A stretch of DNA of 8,196 nucleotides from assembly GCA_030745255.1 (NCBI GenBank), contig JASLOY010000143.1, positions 1 through 8,196 on the forward strand. The letters run 5' to 3'. How positions within the stretch are numbered: the first letter of the stretch is position 1; every line of letters starts with the position of its first letter. The translations under genes were made by a program, and so were the position numbers. This document shows positions 1 to 5,765 of this stretch, one piece after another. The stretch is from Vicinamibacterales bacterium (GTDB taxonomy: Bacteria; Acidobacteriota; Vicinamibacteria; Vicinamibacterales; UBA8438). The notes beneath the pieces are model-generated. The model had not been told where the DNA came from. It saw nothing but the letters and a program-made list of their open reading frames with translations, and did no database searches.

Positions 1-431
1 TGACCCAGGACGCGATTCTCGCGTTGTGGGACCAGATTAGTGGCGCGACGTTTCTCTCGCTGGTCGTCATTTCGTCGATCGCGCTGATGGTGGGCGGCAT
101 TGGCGTCATGGCCATCATGACCATCTCGGTCACCGAACGCACACGCGAAATAGGTACCCGCCGGGCGATCGGCGCGAAGCGGAAAGAGATCCTCTGGCAG
201 TTCCTGCTCGAAGCGTCGTTCCTGACGGCGGTGGGCGGTGTAATTGGCATTCTCCTGGGCAGCGGTATCGGTGTCGGGGTCCACTACGCCACCGGCTTCC
301 CGATTTCGCTGCCATGGTGGTCGTTCGCACTCGGTCTCGGTTTCTCGGCATCGGTTGGCATCGTGTTCGGACTGTTCCCCGCCATCAAGGCCTCCAGTCT
401 CGATCCCATCGAGGCGCTTCGCTACGAGTAG
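1..431 (+). CDS. MacB/FtsX-family ABC transporter permease, C-terminal part (5' truncated by window)
   Basis: The frame is open from base 3 and gives 142 residues ending in TAG at 429-431; the start lies outside the window. This is the C-terminal FtsX-like permease domain of a MacB-type ABC exporter subunit in the inner membrane. Three hydrophobic segments are visible, at about residues 12-39, 67-93 and 105-130 of the visible part. Between the first two is a basic cytoplasmic loop with ERTREIGTRRAIGAKR, which is typical of the family, and the protein ends in the hallmark LDPIEALRYE. By family knowledge such permeases work with an ATPase (fused or separate) to export peptides, macrolides or lipoprotein-like substrates, or to transmit mechanical force. 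The substrate cannot be told from this fragment. It could be a MacB ATPase-permease fusion or one of the large paralogous permease families common in Acidobacteriota. The family call is very sure; the exact role is not. Confidence 0.9.
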   Translation, partial: TQDAILALWDQISGATFLSLVVISSIALMVGGIGVMAIMTISVTERTREIGTRRAIGAKRKEILWQFLLEASFLTAVGGVIGILLGSGIGVGVHYATGFPISLPWWSFALGLGFSASVGIVFGLFPAIKASSLDPIEALRYE

Positions 432-434
432 CCG

Positions 435-472
435 CCCCGCAGCCTGCCTGGTGAAACGACTCAGCTGCGGGG
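435..472 (+). terminator. GC-rich stem-loop just after the permease gene, possible terminator
   Basis: A perfect 9-bp inverted repeat pairs CCCCGCAGC (435-443) with GCTGCGGGG (464-472) around a 20-base loop, and begins four bases after the permease stop codon. There is no T-run after it; the following bases are G-rich, so it is not a classical intrinsic terminator. It may be a Rho-assisted terminator or a 3'-end-stabilising hairpin. The position directly after a stop codon is the main support. Confidence 0.4.
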
Positions 473-519
473 GGCGTGGCGCTGTGTGGGACGGCGCGGG
501 TGTCATCCAGGCTGAGACT

Positions 520-578
520 GGCGAAGCCCTCCGGCTTCCTTCTGTCTTCTGTCTTCTGACTCCTGACTTCTGACTTCT
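520..578. repeat. Inverted repeat plus TTCTGWC heptad array, copy 1
   Basis: GGCGAAGCC (520-528) is followed by five variable bases and then GCTTCC, so GAAGCC (523-528) and GGCTTC (533-538) can form a 6-bp stem with a 4-base loop. Five tandem heptads follow at 540-574 (TTCTGTC twice, TTCTGAC, TCCTGAC, TTCTGAC), plus a partial unit to 578. The first 34 bases match a second copy at 3437-3470 at 29 of 34 positions by my hand alignment. It lies in the spacer between the permease and EF-G-like genes, ending about 17 bp upstream of the candidate -35 box. The function is unknown. Confidence 0.75.
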
Positions 579-594
579 CGGGGACACCCTCCCC

Positions 595-623
595 TTGAGC
601 GTTGCCACGGAGTCGCATAGGAT
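595..623 (+). promoter_or_regulatory. Candidate sigma70-type promoter for the EF-G-like gene
   Basis: TTGAGC at 595-600 and TAGGAT at 618-623 are separated by 17 bp, and each matches 4 of 6 consensus positions (TTGACA, TATAAT). A start about 7 bases after the -10 box would give a leader of roughly 60 bases before the ATG at 690. The spacing is ideal but the boxes are imperfect, so this is a reasoned guess. The rest of the 432-689 spacer holds only the stem-loop, the heptad repeat and the ribosome-binding site; I see no small gene in it. Confidence 0.4.
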
Positions 624-672
624 TGGGGTTTCGCCCTGCGCGAGCGGGTCGGGCCAGAGGTCCGAATCCGCC

Positions 673-678
673 AGGAGG
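673..678 (+). promoter_or_regulatory. Ribosome-binding site of the EF-G-like gene
   Basis: AGGAGG, a full anti-Shine-Dalgarno match, sits 11 bases upstream of the ATG at 690. It fixes the start codon of the EF-G-like protein and suggests strong translation. Confidence 0.8.
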
Positions 679-689
679 ATAGTCGAGCT

Positions 690-2789
690 ATGAAGGTCTA
701 CGACGCGGATCACATCCGCAACGTGGCGCTGGTCGGCCACAGCGGTGCCGGCAAGACTCAGCTGGCGTCGGCACTGCTGTTCGATACCGGTGCGGTGAAC
801 AGACTCGGTCTGGTCGACGACGGTACCACGGTGACCGATTTCGACGAAGAGGAGGTCTCCCGCAAACACACGCTTTCGGCGGGCACGGCGGTCGCCGAAT
901 GGAACAAGACGAAGATCAACCTGATCGACACGCCGGGGATGGCGAACTTTTTCAGTGACGCGCGCTCGGCGTTGCGGGTTGCCGATGCCGCGATCCTGGT
1001 CATCGATGCCGTCGCGGGCGCCGAAGTACTGACTGAGAAGGTGTGGACCGCCACCGAGGAGCTCGGGCTGCCGTGCCTCGTCGTGCTCAACCGTCTCGAC
1101 CGCGAGCGAGCGAGTCTGTCACGCTCGCTCGAGTCGCTCCACGAGGCGTTTGGTCGCACGATTGTGCCGATCCAGTTGCCAATTGGAGAAGAGAAGAACT
1201 TTCGCGGCGTGGTGAACCTCGTCGCCATGAAAGCGATAACGTTCAGCGGCGATGGCCGTGGCACCCCCACGGTCGGCGACGTGCCGACCGAGTTGGCCGA
1301 GGCGGCCGGCGCAGCTCGAGAGGCGCTGATCGAGCTGGTGGCCGAAGCGGACGACGAGCTGATGGAGAAGTTCTTCGAGGCGGGAACGCTCACGCAGGAG
1401 GAGATAGAGGCCGGGCTCAAGACCGCCGCCGCCGGCCGTCAAGTCTTCCCGCTGGTGTGCACGTCGGCCACCGCCAACCTCGGTATCCAGCCACTGCTCG
1501 ATACCATCCTCGCTTTCGTGCCCTCCCCCGCACAGCGGACATTGCCCGTGGTCAATGCCACCAGCGGCGAGCCGGCTTCCTACGACCCTGGCGACGGCAG
1601 GACCGCGGCACTGGTCTGGAAGACGATCGCGGACCCCTTCGCTGGACGGATCACGATGTTCCGTGTGGCAACAGGGTCTTTGAAGTCGGACTCGACGATT
1701 CAGAACGTCAGCACTGGCAATGCCGAGCGTGTGGGCAGCGTCACCGTGATGCAGGGCAAGGAACAGGACAGCGTCGCGGAAATCAAGGCGGGTGATTTGG
1801 GCGCCGTCGCCAAGCTGAAAGAAACGCGTACCGGTGACACCCTGGCTGCCAAGGACACGGACTGGCGATTCCGCCCGTTTCAGTTCACCGAGCCAGTGCT
1901 CTCCTACGCCATCGAGCCAAAGAGCCGGGGCGACGAGGAGAAGATCAGTACGGCGTTGCAGCGGTTGCAGGAGGAGGACCCGACGATCCGGTATGCGCGC
2001 GACCCGCAGACTGCGCAGCTGCTGCTATCGGGTCAGGGACAGCTGCACATCGAGGTGACGGTCGCCAAGCTCAAACGACGGTTCGGCGTCGGGGTCAACC
2101 TCAACCTGCCCCGCATCCCGTATCGTGAGACCATCAAGGCCGCCACCGAGGCGCACGGACGTCACAAGAAGCAGACGGGCGGACACGGCCAGTTCGGCGA
2201 CTGCAAAATCAAAGTGGCGCCACTCAAGCGAGGGGAAGATTTCCAGTTTATTGACGAAATCTTCGGTGGCTCGATCCCGCGTGGGTTCATCCCCGCGGTC
2301 GAAAAGGGGATCCGGGAGGCCAGGGAACGGGGCTATCTGGCCGGCTACCCCATGGTCGACTTCCAGGTCACGCTGTTCGACGGCTCTTTCCATCCGGTCG
2401 ACTCCAACGAGATGTCGTTCAAGATGGCCGGGCGGCTCGCGTTCCGGGATGCCATGGCACGCGCCAAACCCACCTTGCTCGAACCGGTGATGAGCGTCGA
2501 AGTCTACGCGCCGAGTGACTTCGCCGGCGATCTGATGGGCGATCTGAACGGCCGGCGCGGCCGGATTGGGGGGATGGAGACGCGTGGCGCCTCGACATCG
2601 ATCAAGGCACAGGTGCCAATGTCCGAGATGCTGACCTACGAACAGCAACTGACATCGTCAACAGGTGGGCGCGGTTCCTACCACATGGAATTCTCGCACT
2701 ACGAAGAAGTGCCGGCGCATATACAGGAGAAGGTGATCGCGGAGGCCAAAGCGGCGCGAGGAGAGGGGGACGACGAACAGGCGAGTTGA
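690..2789 (+). CDS. fusA: Elongation factor G-like GTPase (EF-G2 type)
   Basis: This 699-residue translational GTPase has the five-domain EF-G layout: G domain about 1-275, domain II about 285-395, III about 398-475, IV about 478-595 and V about 597-690. Visible motifs are the P-loop GHSGAGKT (16-23), a probable switch I threonine (T61, in SRKHTL), DTPG (80-83), NRLD (134-137) and CTSA (257-260). Domain IV has HKKQTGGHGQFGD (492-504) and the tip loop FHPVDSNEMSFKMAG (567-581). Canonical EF-G has a P-loop of the AHIDAGKTT type, a switch I of the RGITI type, and a His after DTPG. Here these are GHSGAGKT, RKHTL and Met84, which marks the divergent EF-G2 group rather than the main translocase. 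EF-G drives ribosomal translocation; the job of this paralogue is uncertain. The length is normal, the start is fixed by AGGAGG at 673-678, and the acidic tail is GEGDDEQAS. The gene converges on rplQ. Confidence 0.93.
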   Translation: MKVYDADHIRNVALVGHSGAGKTQLASALLFDTGAVNRLGLVDDGTTVTDFDEEEVSRKHTLSAGTAVAEWNKTKINLIDTPGMANFFSDARSALRVADAAILVIDAVAGAEVLTEKVWTATEELGLPCLVVLNRLDRERASLSRSLESLHEAFGRTIVPIQLPIGEEKNFRGVVNLVAMKAITFSGDGRGTPTVGDVPTELAEAAGAAREALIELVAEADDELMEKFFEAGTLTQEEIEAGLKTAAAGRQVFPLVCTSATANLGIQPLLDTILAFVPSPAQRTLPVVNATSGEPASYDPGDGRTAALVWKTIADPFAGRITMFRVATGSLKSDSTIQNVSTGNAERVGSVTVMQGKEQDSVAEIKAGDLGAVAKLKETRTGDTLAAKDTDWRFRPFQFTEPVLSYAIEPKSRGDEEKISTALQRLQEEDPTIRYARDPQTAQLLLSGQGQLHIEVTVAKLKRRFGVGVNLNLPRIPYRETIKAATEAHGRHKKQTGGHGQFGDCKIKVAPLKRGEDFQFIDEIFGGSIPRGFIPAVEKGIREARERGYLAGYPMVDFQVTLFDGSFHPVDSNEMSFKMAGRLAFRDAMARAKPTLLEPVMSVEVYAPSDFAGDLMGDLNGRRGRIGGMETRGASTSIKAQVPMSEMLTYEQQLTSSTGGRGSYHMEFSHYEEVPAHIQEKVIAEAKAARGEGDDEQAS

Positions 2790-2821
2790 CAGACCGAGGT
2801 ACAACGCTCGAAAAAACTCGC
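2781..2821. terminator. Inverted repeat between convergent genes, weak bidirectional terminator candidate
   Basis: GCGAGTT (2781-2787) and AACTCGC (2815-2821) form a perfect 7-bp inverted repeat around a 27-base loop, spanning the 36-bp gap between the two convergent stop codons. A run of six A's (2811-2816) gives T's on the minus strand, but they lie inside the loop and right arm rather than after a stem, so this is not a standard intrinsic terminator. I see no better terminator for either gene. Confidence 0.25.
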
Positions 2822-2825
2822 GTGG

Positions 2826-3401
2826 CTACTCGGCATCGGGGTCGGCTTTGGCCGGGGCCGAGCCTTTCGTCTCTCCAGACTTCCCACTGCCCCGCAGCCG
2901 CTTCGCCGCCGCACGCAACCGGCCACCGACGCCCTTGCTTCCCTTGGACGAAGACGAGGATCCGCCCGCCGCCACTTCTCCGGCCGTCCCCGTGCTCTGG
3001 TCCTCGCTCGGGTCGTACTCGCTACCCACGAGCTCGATCTGCGCGACTTCCGCGCAATCGCCCTGCCGCCGCCCGAGATGCAGCACCCTCGTGTAGCCAC
3101 CCGGTCTCGACGCAAACCTGGGTGCAATCGTGTCGAACAGCTTGCCGGCCACCTGTTTGTCGGCAAGATCTCGAGCCACCAGGCGGCGCGCGTGCAACCC
3201 GCGCGGGGGGTGGGCGCCGTCGGCGCGGCCACGCGTCGCGACCGTGATCAGCCGCTCCACGAAGGGACGCAGCTCCTTCGCCTTCGCCAGGGTGGTGTCG
3301 ATTCGCTCATGGCGCAATAGCATCTGCGCCTGGTTCCGCAACGTGGCCAGCCGATGCTCGGTCACGCGCCCCAGTTTTCGGTGTGCTACTCGATGACGCA
3401 T
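2826..3401 (-). CDS. rplQ: 50S ribosomal protein L17 with a long C-terminal extension
   Basis: L17 binds 23S rRNA in the large subunit near the peptide exit tunnel. The N-terminal MRHRVAHRKLGRVTEHR and the stretch ATLRNQAQMLLRHERIDTT are unmistakable. The usual core ends at about residue 127 (QIELVGSEYD region), whereas the protein runs to 191. The extra 64 residues are rich in Gly, Ser, Lys and acidic residues (residues 147-160 are mostly Ser, Lys and Gly), look disordered, and end in KADPDAE. Bacterial L17 is usually about 115-130 residues. It is the last gene of the cluster, 86 bp after rpoA. The ribosome-binding site is weak (GAAAGACGG-like). The leader contains copy 2 of the heptad-repeat element. 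The stop is TAG at 2826-2828, facing the EF-G-like gene. Confidence 0.97.
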   Translation of the reverse strand: MRHRVAHRKLGRVTEHRLATLRNQAQMLLRHERIDTTLAKAKELRPFVERLITVATRGRADGAHPPRGLHARRLVARDLADKQVAGKLFDTIAPRFASRPGGYTRVLHLGRRQGDCAEVAQIELVGSEYDPSEDQSTGTAGEVAAGGSSSSSKGSKGVGGRLRAAAKRLRGSGKSGETKGSAPAKADPDAE

Positions 3402-3429
3402 GTCTACCGTCTTTCGTGATCTACGACGA

Positions 3430-3470
3430 GGAAGCCGGCGAAGCCGTTCAGCTTCCTTCTGACTTCTGAC
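3430..3470. repeat. Inverted repeat plus TTCTGAC heptads, copy 2 (rpoA-rplQ spacer)
   Basis: GGCGAAGCC (3437-3445), five variable bases, and GCTTCC (3451-3456) are followed by two TTCTGAC heptads (3457-3470), with the same spacing as the element at 520-553. GAAGCCG is itself repeated at 3431-3437 and 3440-3446. The right arm GCTTC (3451-3455) can therefore pair either with the nearer GAAGC (3440-3444) or, as GCTTCC, with GGAAGC at 3430-3435. The two stems are mutually exclusive. In the minus-strand mRNA this becomes the rplQ leader. The rest of the 3402-3487 spacer shows nothing else. Confidence 0.7.
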
Positions 3471-3487
3471 TACTTGAGTGCCAAACT

Positions 3488-4498
3488 CTACGCCTCGGTC
3501 CCGCTGGCGTCAGCGCCGTCGACGTTTGTCGCCGCGGGCTGGTCGAGCCGCATGCCAAGACCCAGCCCCATGCTCTGAAGGATCTCCTTGATCTCGTTCA
3601 GCGATTTGCGTCCGAAGTTCTTCGTGCGCAGCATCTCGGGCTCGGTCTTCTGGACGAGCTCGCGGATCGTTTGGATGTTCGCGTTCTTCAGACAGTTGTA
3701 CGACCGAACCGAGAGCTCCAGCTCCTCGACGCTCTTGTCGAGATGCTCGTTCGCCACCGGCTGCCCCGCCTCGGCATCCGGATCTGCCGGCGTGTCGACC
3801 GGCTCTTCCAGATTGATGAAGATGCTCAGGTGGTCGCGCACCAGCTTCGCACCCAGCGAGATCGCATCGCGTGCGGTCACCGACCCGTCCGTCCAGACAT
3901 CGACGGTGAGCTTGTCGTAGTCCGTCGCTTGGCCCAGTCGGGCGGCCTCCACCTGATAGTTGACCTTGCGCACTGGTGAATGCACCGAGTCGACCGGGAT
4001 CCAGCCGATACCCAGGTCCTCGTCGAAGTTCTTGTCGGCAGACACGTAGCCCCGTCCATGCTTCACACGCATTTCCATGTGCAACGAGCCGCCGTCGGCC
4101 ACAGTGGCGATATGCAGATCCGGCTCGAGGATCTCGACATCGGCATCGGTCTCGAGGTCGGCCGCCTTGACCTCACCCGCCTTGTCCACCCGCAAATAGA
4201 GGGTCTTCGTCTTGTCCGCGTGCAACTTTATCGGGATCTGTTTCAGGTTCAAGATGATATCGATCGCATCCTCCACGACACCCGGAATCGGCGAAAACTC
4301 GTGGAGCACGTTGTCGATCTTGACGCTCGTGACTGCGGCCCCCTCAATGGCCGACAGCAGGACGCGGCGCAACGCATTGCCGACCGTTGTTCCAAAACCG
4401 CGTTCGAACGGCTGCGCATGGAACCGTCCGAACCGATCCGTCAGCGTCTCGGCGTCGAACTCCAGCCGTTTGGGTCGCTGGAAGCCTTTCCACAACAT
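3488..4498 (-). CDS. rpoA: DNA-directed RNA polymerase alpha subunit
   Basis: RpoA nucleates RNA polymerase assembly by dimerising and holding beta and beta', and its C-terminal domain contacts UP elements and activators. The product is 336 residues. The N-terminal domain spans about 1-230, with FERGFGTTVGNALRRVLLSAIEG starting at residue 31 (given here as FERGFGTT then VGNALRRVLLSA). An acidic, Pro-rich linker covers about 232-255 and the C-terminal domain about 256-318. The C-terminal domain keeps LSVRSYNCLKNANI and FGRKSLNEIKEIL. R265, N268 and K298 match the E. coli DNA-contacting residues even in numbering. A reading frame continues upstream to 4678, but the ATG at 4498 is preceded by AAAGGA (4507-4512) at 8 bases and begins the conserved protein. 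It lies 65 bp after rpsD and 86 bp before rplQ. Confidence 0.98.
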   Translation of the reverse strand: MLWKGFQRPKRLEFDAETLTDRFGRFHAQPFERGFGTTVGNALRRVLLSAIEGAAVTSVKIDNVLHEFSPIPGVVEDAIDIILNLKQIPIKLHADKTKTLYLRVDKAGEVKAADLETDADVEILEPDLHIATVADGGSLHMEMRVKHGRGYVSADKNFDEDLGIGWIPVDSVHSPVRKVNYQVEAARLGQATDYDKLTVDVWTDGSVTARDAISLGAKLVRDHLSIFINLEEPVDTPADPDAEAGQPVANEHLDKSVEELELSVRSYNCLKNANIQTIRELVQKTEPEMLRTKNFGRKSLNEIKEILQSMGLGLGMRLDQPAATNVDGADASGTEA

Positions 4499-4506
4499 CG
4501 AGTGAA

Positions 4507-4512
4507 TCCTTT
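4507..4512 (-). promoter_or_regulatory. Ribosome-binding site of rpoA
   Basis: AAAGGA on the minus strand lies 8 bases before the ATG at 4498. It supports that start over the longer open frame, which would overlap the end of rpsD. Confidence 0.7.
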
Positions 4513-4563
4513 CTCTCTCCGGAACCGGCCGGGTCCATTGCCCGGCGGCGCACACGTGTTCGG

Positions 4564-5196
4564 CTACTTTGAATACAGCTCGACGATCAGTTGCTCCTGC
4601 ACGGGCAGGTTGATCTGGTCCCGAGTCGGCAACGTGGCGACCCTGCCGGTCATGGCGTCGGCGTCGAAGACGAGCCACTCGGGTATGCCACGGCCCTTGA
4701 CCTCCTCTATCGCGTACAGAATCGACGCCTTCTTGCTGCTGCGCTCCTGCACGCTCACGGCGTCACCGGCTTTGAGCGAATACGAGGGCACGTCGGCGCG
4801 TTTGCCGTTCACGCGGAAGTGCCCGTGCCGCACGAGCTGTCTGGCCTGTGGTCTCGACGTCGCCAAACCGAGGCGGTAGACCACGTTGTCCAGCCGGCGC
4901 TCGAGCAGCTGCAAGAGGGTCTCGCCGGTGATGCCGCGCTGACGCTCGGCCGCGGCGAAGTAGCGCCGAAACTGACTCTCGAGCACGCCGTAGGTGCGCT
5001 TGACCTTCTGCTTCTCACGAAGCTGCAGGCCGTAGCCCATCACTTTTTGGGGACGGCGTCGACGCCCCTGCTGACCGGGCGGGACGTTGCGTTTCTCGAT
5101 GGCGCACTTTTCCGCGTAGCATCGCTCGCCCTTCAAGAAGAGCTTCATGCCCTCCCTCCGGCAAAGCCGGCATACGGGTCCTGCGTATCGTGCCAT
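4564..5196 (-). CDS. rpsD: 30S ribosomal protein S4
   Basis: S4 is a primary 16S rRNA-binding protein that starts assembly of the 5' domain and helps form the mRNA entry site; in many bacteria it also represses its own operon. The product is 210 residues, the usual length. MARYAGPVCRLCRREG carries C9 and C12; with C26 and C31 (ERCYAEKC) these form the four-cysteine zinc site of the C+ form, as in Thermus S4. The S4 RNA-binding domain follows at about residues 101-165 (RRLDNVVYRLGLATS, then RQLVRHGHFRVNGKR). The ATG at 5196 is chosen because the protein begins at the canonical MARY and GAGGAGAA lies at 5205-5212. A longer open frame to 5262 would overlap rpsK and has no family support. It sits 35 bp after rpsK. 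Confidence 0.98.
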   Translation of the reverse strand: MARYAGPVCRLCRREGMKLFLKGERCYAEKCAIEKRNVPPGQQGRRRRPQKVMGYGLQLREKQKVKRTYGVLESQFRRYFAAAERQRGITGETLLQLLERRLDNVVYRLGLATSRPQARQLVRHGHFRVNGKRADVPSYSLKAGDAVSVQERSSKKASILYAIEEVKGRGIPEWLVFDADAMTGRVATLPTRDQINLPVQEQLIVELYSK

Positions 5197-5204
5197 GCTG
5201 ATCG

Positions 5205-5212
5205 TTCTCCTC
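5205..5212 (-). promoter_or_regulatory. Ribosome-binding site of rpsD
   Basis: GAGGAGAA on the minus strand, 8 bases before the ATG at 5196. It decides the S4 start against the in-frame upstream extension. Confidence 0.75.
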
Positions 5213-5231
5213 GCGTCGACAGTCTTCCCAG

Positions 5232-5678
5232 CTATACTCGACGTCGCTTCGGCGGACGGCATCCATTGTGCGGGATCGGCGTCACATCGCGGATCGACTT
5301 GACGCTCATGCCGACCGACGCCTGCAAGGCTCGGATCGCCGACTCACGCCCGCCACCCGGGCCCTTCACCCGGACATCAACACTTCGCATCCGTACGGCC
5401 TTGGCGCCATGACCGGCCCGGATCGCGGCCTGCGTCGCCGCAAATGGCGTCCCTTTCCGCGAACCCCGGAACCCGATGCCTCCGGCGCTCGACCATGCCA
5501 CCACGTTGCCCTCGGTGTCTGCAATCGTGATGATCGTGTTGTTGAACGACGCCTGGATGTGCACGATGCCGTGGTGCACAACGCGCTTTTCACGCTTCTT
5601 CTTGAACGTCTTCTTGCGCTTCCCCGCAGGTTTCTTTGGCGGCGGAATCGACGCGTCGACCGTCTCCAGCTTTGCCAT
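5232..5678 (-). CDS. rpsK: 30S ribosomal protein S11
   Basis: S11 sits on the 30S platform, contacts S18/S21-side rRNA and helps shape the E/P-site mRNA path. The product is 148 residues against roughly 129 in E. coli. The excess is an N-terminal Lys/Pro-rich tail (about residues 1-31, with PPPKKPAGKRKK and FKKKREKR). The core has GIVHIQASFNNTIITIAD, SSAGGIGFRGSRKGTPFAA and VRVKGPGGGRESAIRAL. The C-terminus IPHNGCRPPKRRRV keeps the Asn-Gly pair that forms isoaspartate in E. coli S11. The ribosome-binding site GAAAGGA (5689-5695) is 10 bases upstream of the ATG. The gene is 85 bp after rpsM, with a repeat-containing spacer between them. Confidence 0.98.
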   Translation of the reverse strand: MAKLETVDASIPPPKKPAGKRKKTFKKKREKRVVHHGIVHIQASFNNTIITIADTEGNVVAWSSAGGIGFRGSRKGTPFAATQAAIRAGHGAKAVRMRSVDVRVKGPGGGRESAIRALQASVGMSVKSIRDVTPIPHNGCRPPKRRRV

Positions 5679-5688
5679 TCGCCAACAG

Positions 5689-5695
5689 TCCTTTC
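5689..5695 (-). promoter_or_regulatory. Ribosome-binding site of rpsK
   Basis: GAAAGGA on the minus strand, 10 bases before the ATG at 5678. It supports the full-length S11 start including the basic N-terminal tail. Confidence 0.65.
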
Positions 5696-5733
5696 TCGAC
5701 CGTCCTCATGCTCACCCGGGCCAGACCAGCGAG

Positions 5734-5765
5734 CATCAAACATCAGCATCAGATATTCAGATATC
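5734..5765. repeat. CATCA-word repeat and AT-rich inverted repeat after rpsM
   Basis: The spacer holds CATCA at 5734, 5741 and 5747, including the 12-mer CATCAGCATCAG (5741-5752) that recurs at 6531-6542. Next to it, GATAT (5752-5756) and ATATC (5761-5765) form a small inverted repeat around TCAG. CAGATAT occurs twice, at 5750-5756 and 5758-5764. The patch is much more AT-rich than its surroundings and runs into the rpsM stop (5764-5766). Confidence 0.6.

Noticed and set aside
540..578. CRISPR array or other spaced repeat locus
   Set aside because: The units are 7 bp and directly tandem without spacers, so this is a simple-sequence repeat.
758..1420. 220-codon minus-strand open frame
   Set aside because: It is antisense to the G domain of the EF-G-like gene and is Ser/Ala/Arg-rich, which marks a shadow frame.
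2811..2816. Intrinsic terminator for rplQ using the T-run on the minus strand
   Set aside because: No stable stem lies directly before the T-run in the minus-strand direction.
4499..4678. 60-codon N-terminal extension of RpoA
   Set aside because: It overlaps the rpsD 3' end in another frame, has no family match, and the ATG at 4498 has a good ribosome-binding site.
3980..4879. 299-codon plus-strand open frame
   Set aside because: It is antisense to rpoA and rpsD, both unmistakable, and its translation resembles no family I know.
5197..5262. 22-codon N-terminal extension of S4
   Set aside because: It overlaps rpsK, while the canonical MARY start at 5196 has GAGGAGAA correctly spaced.
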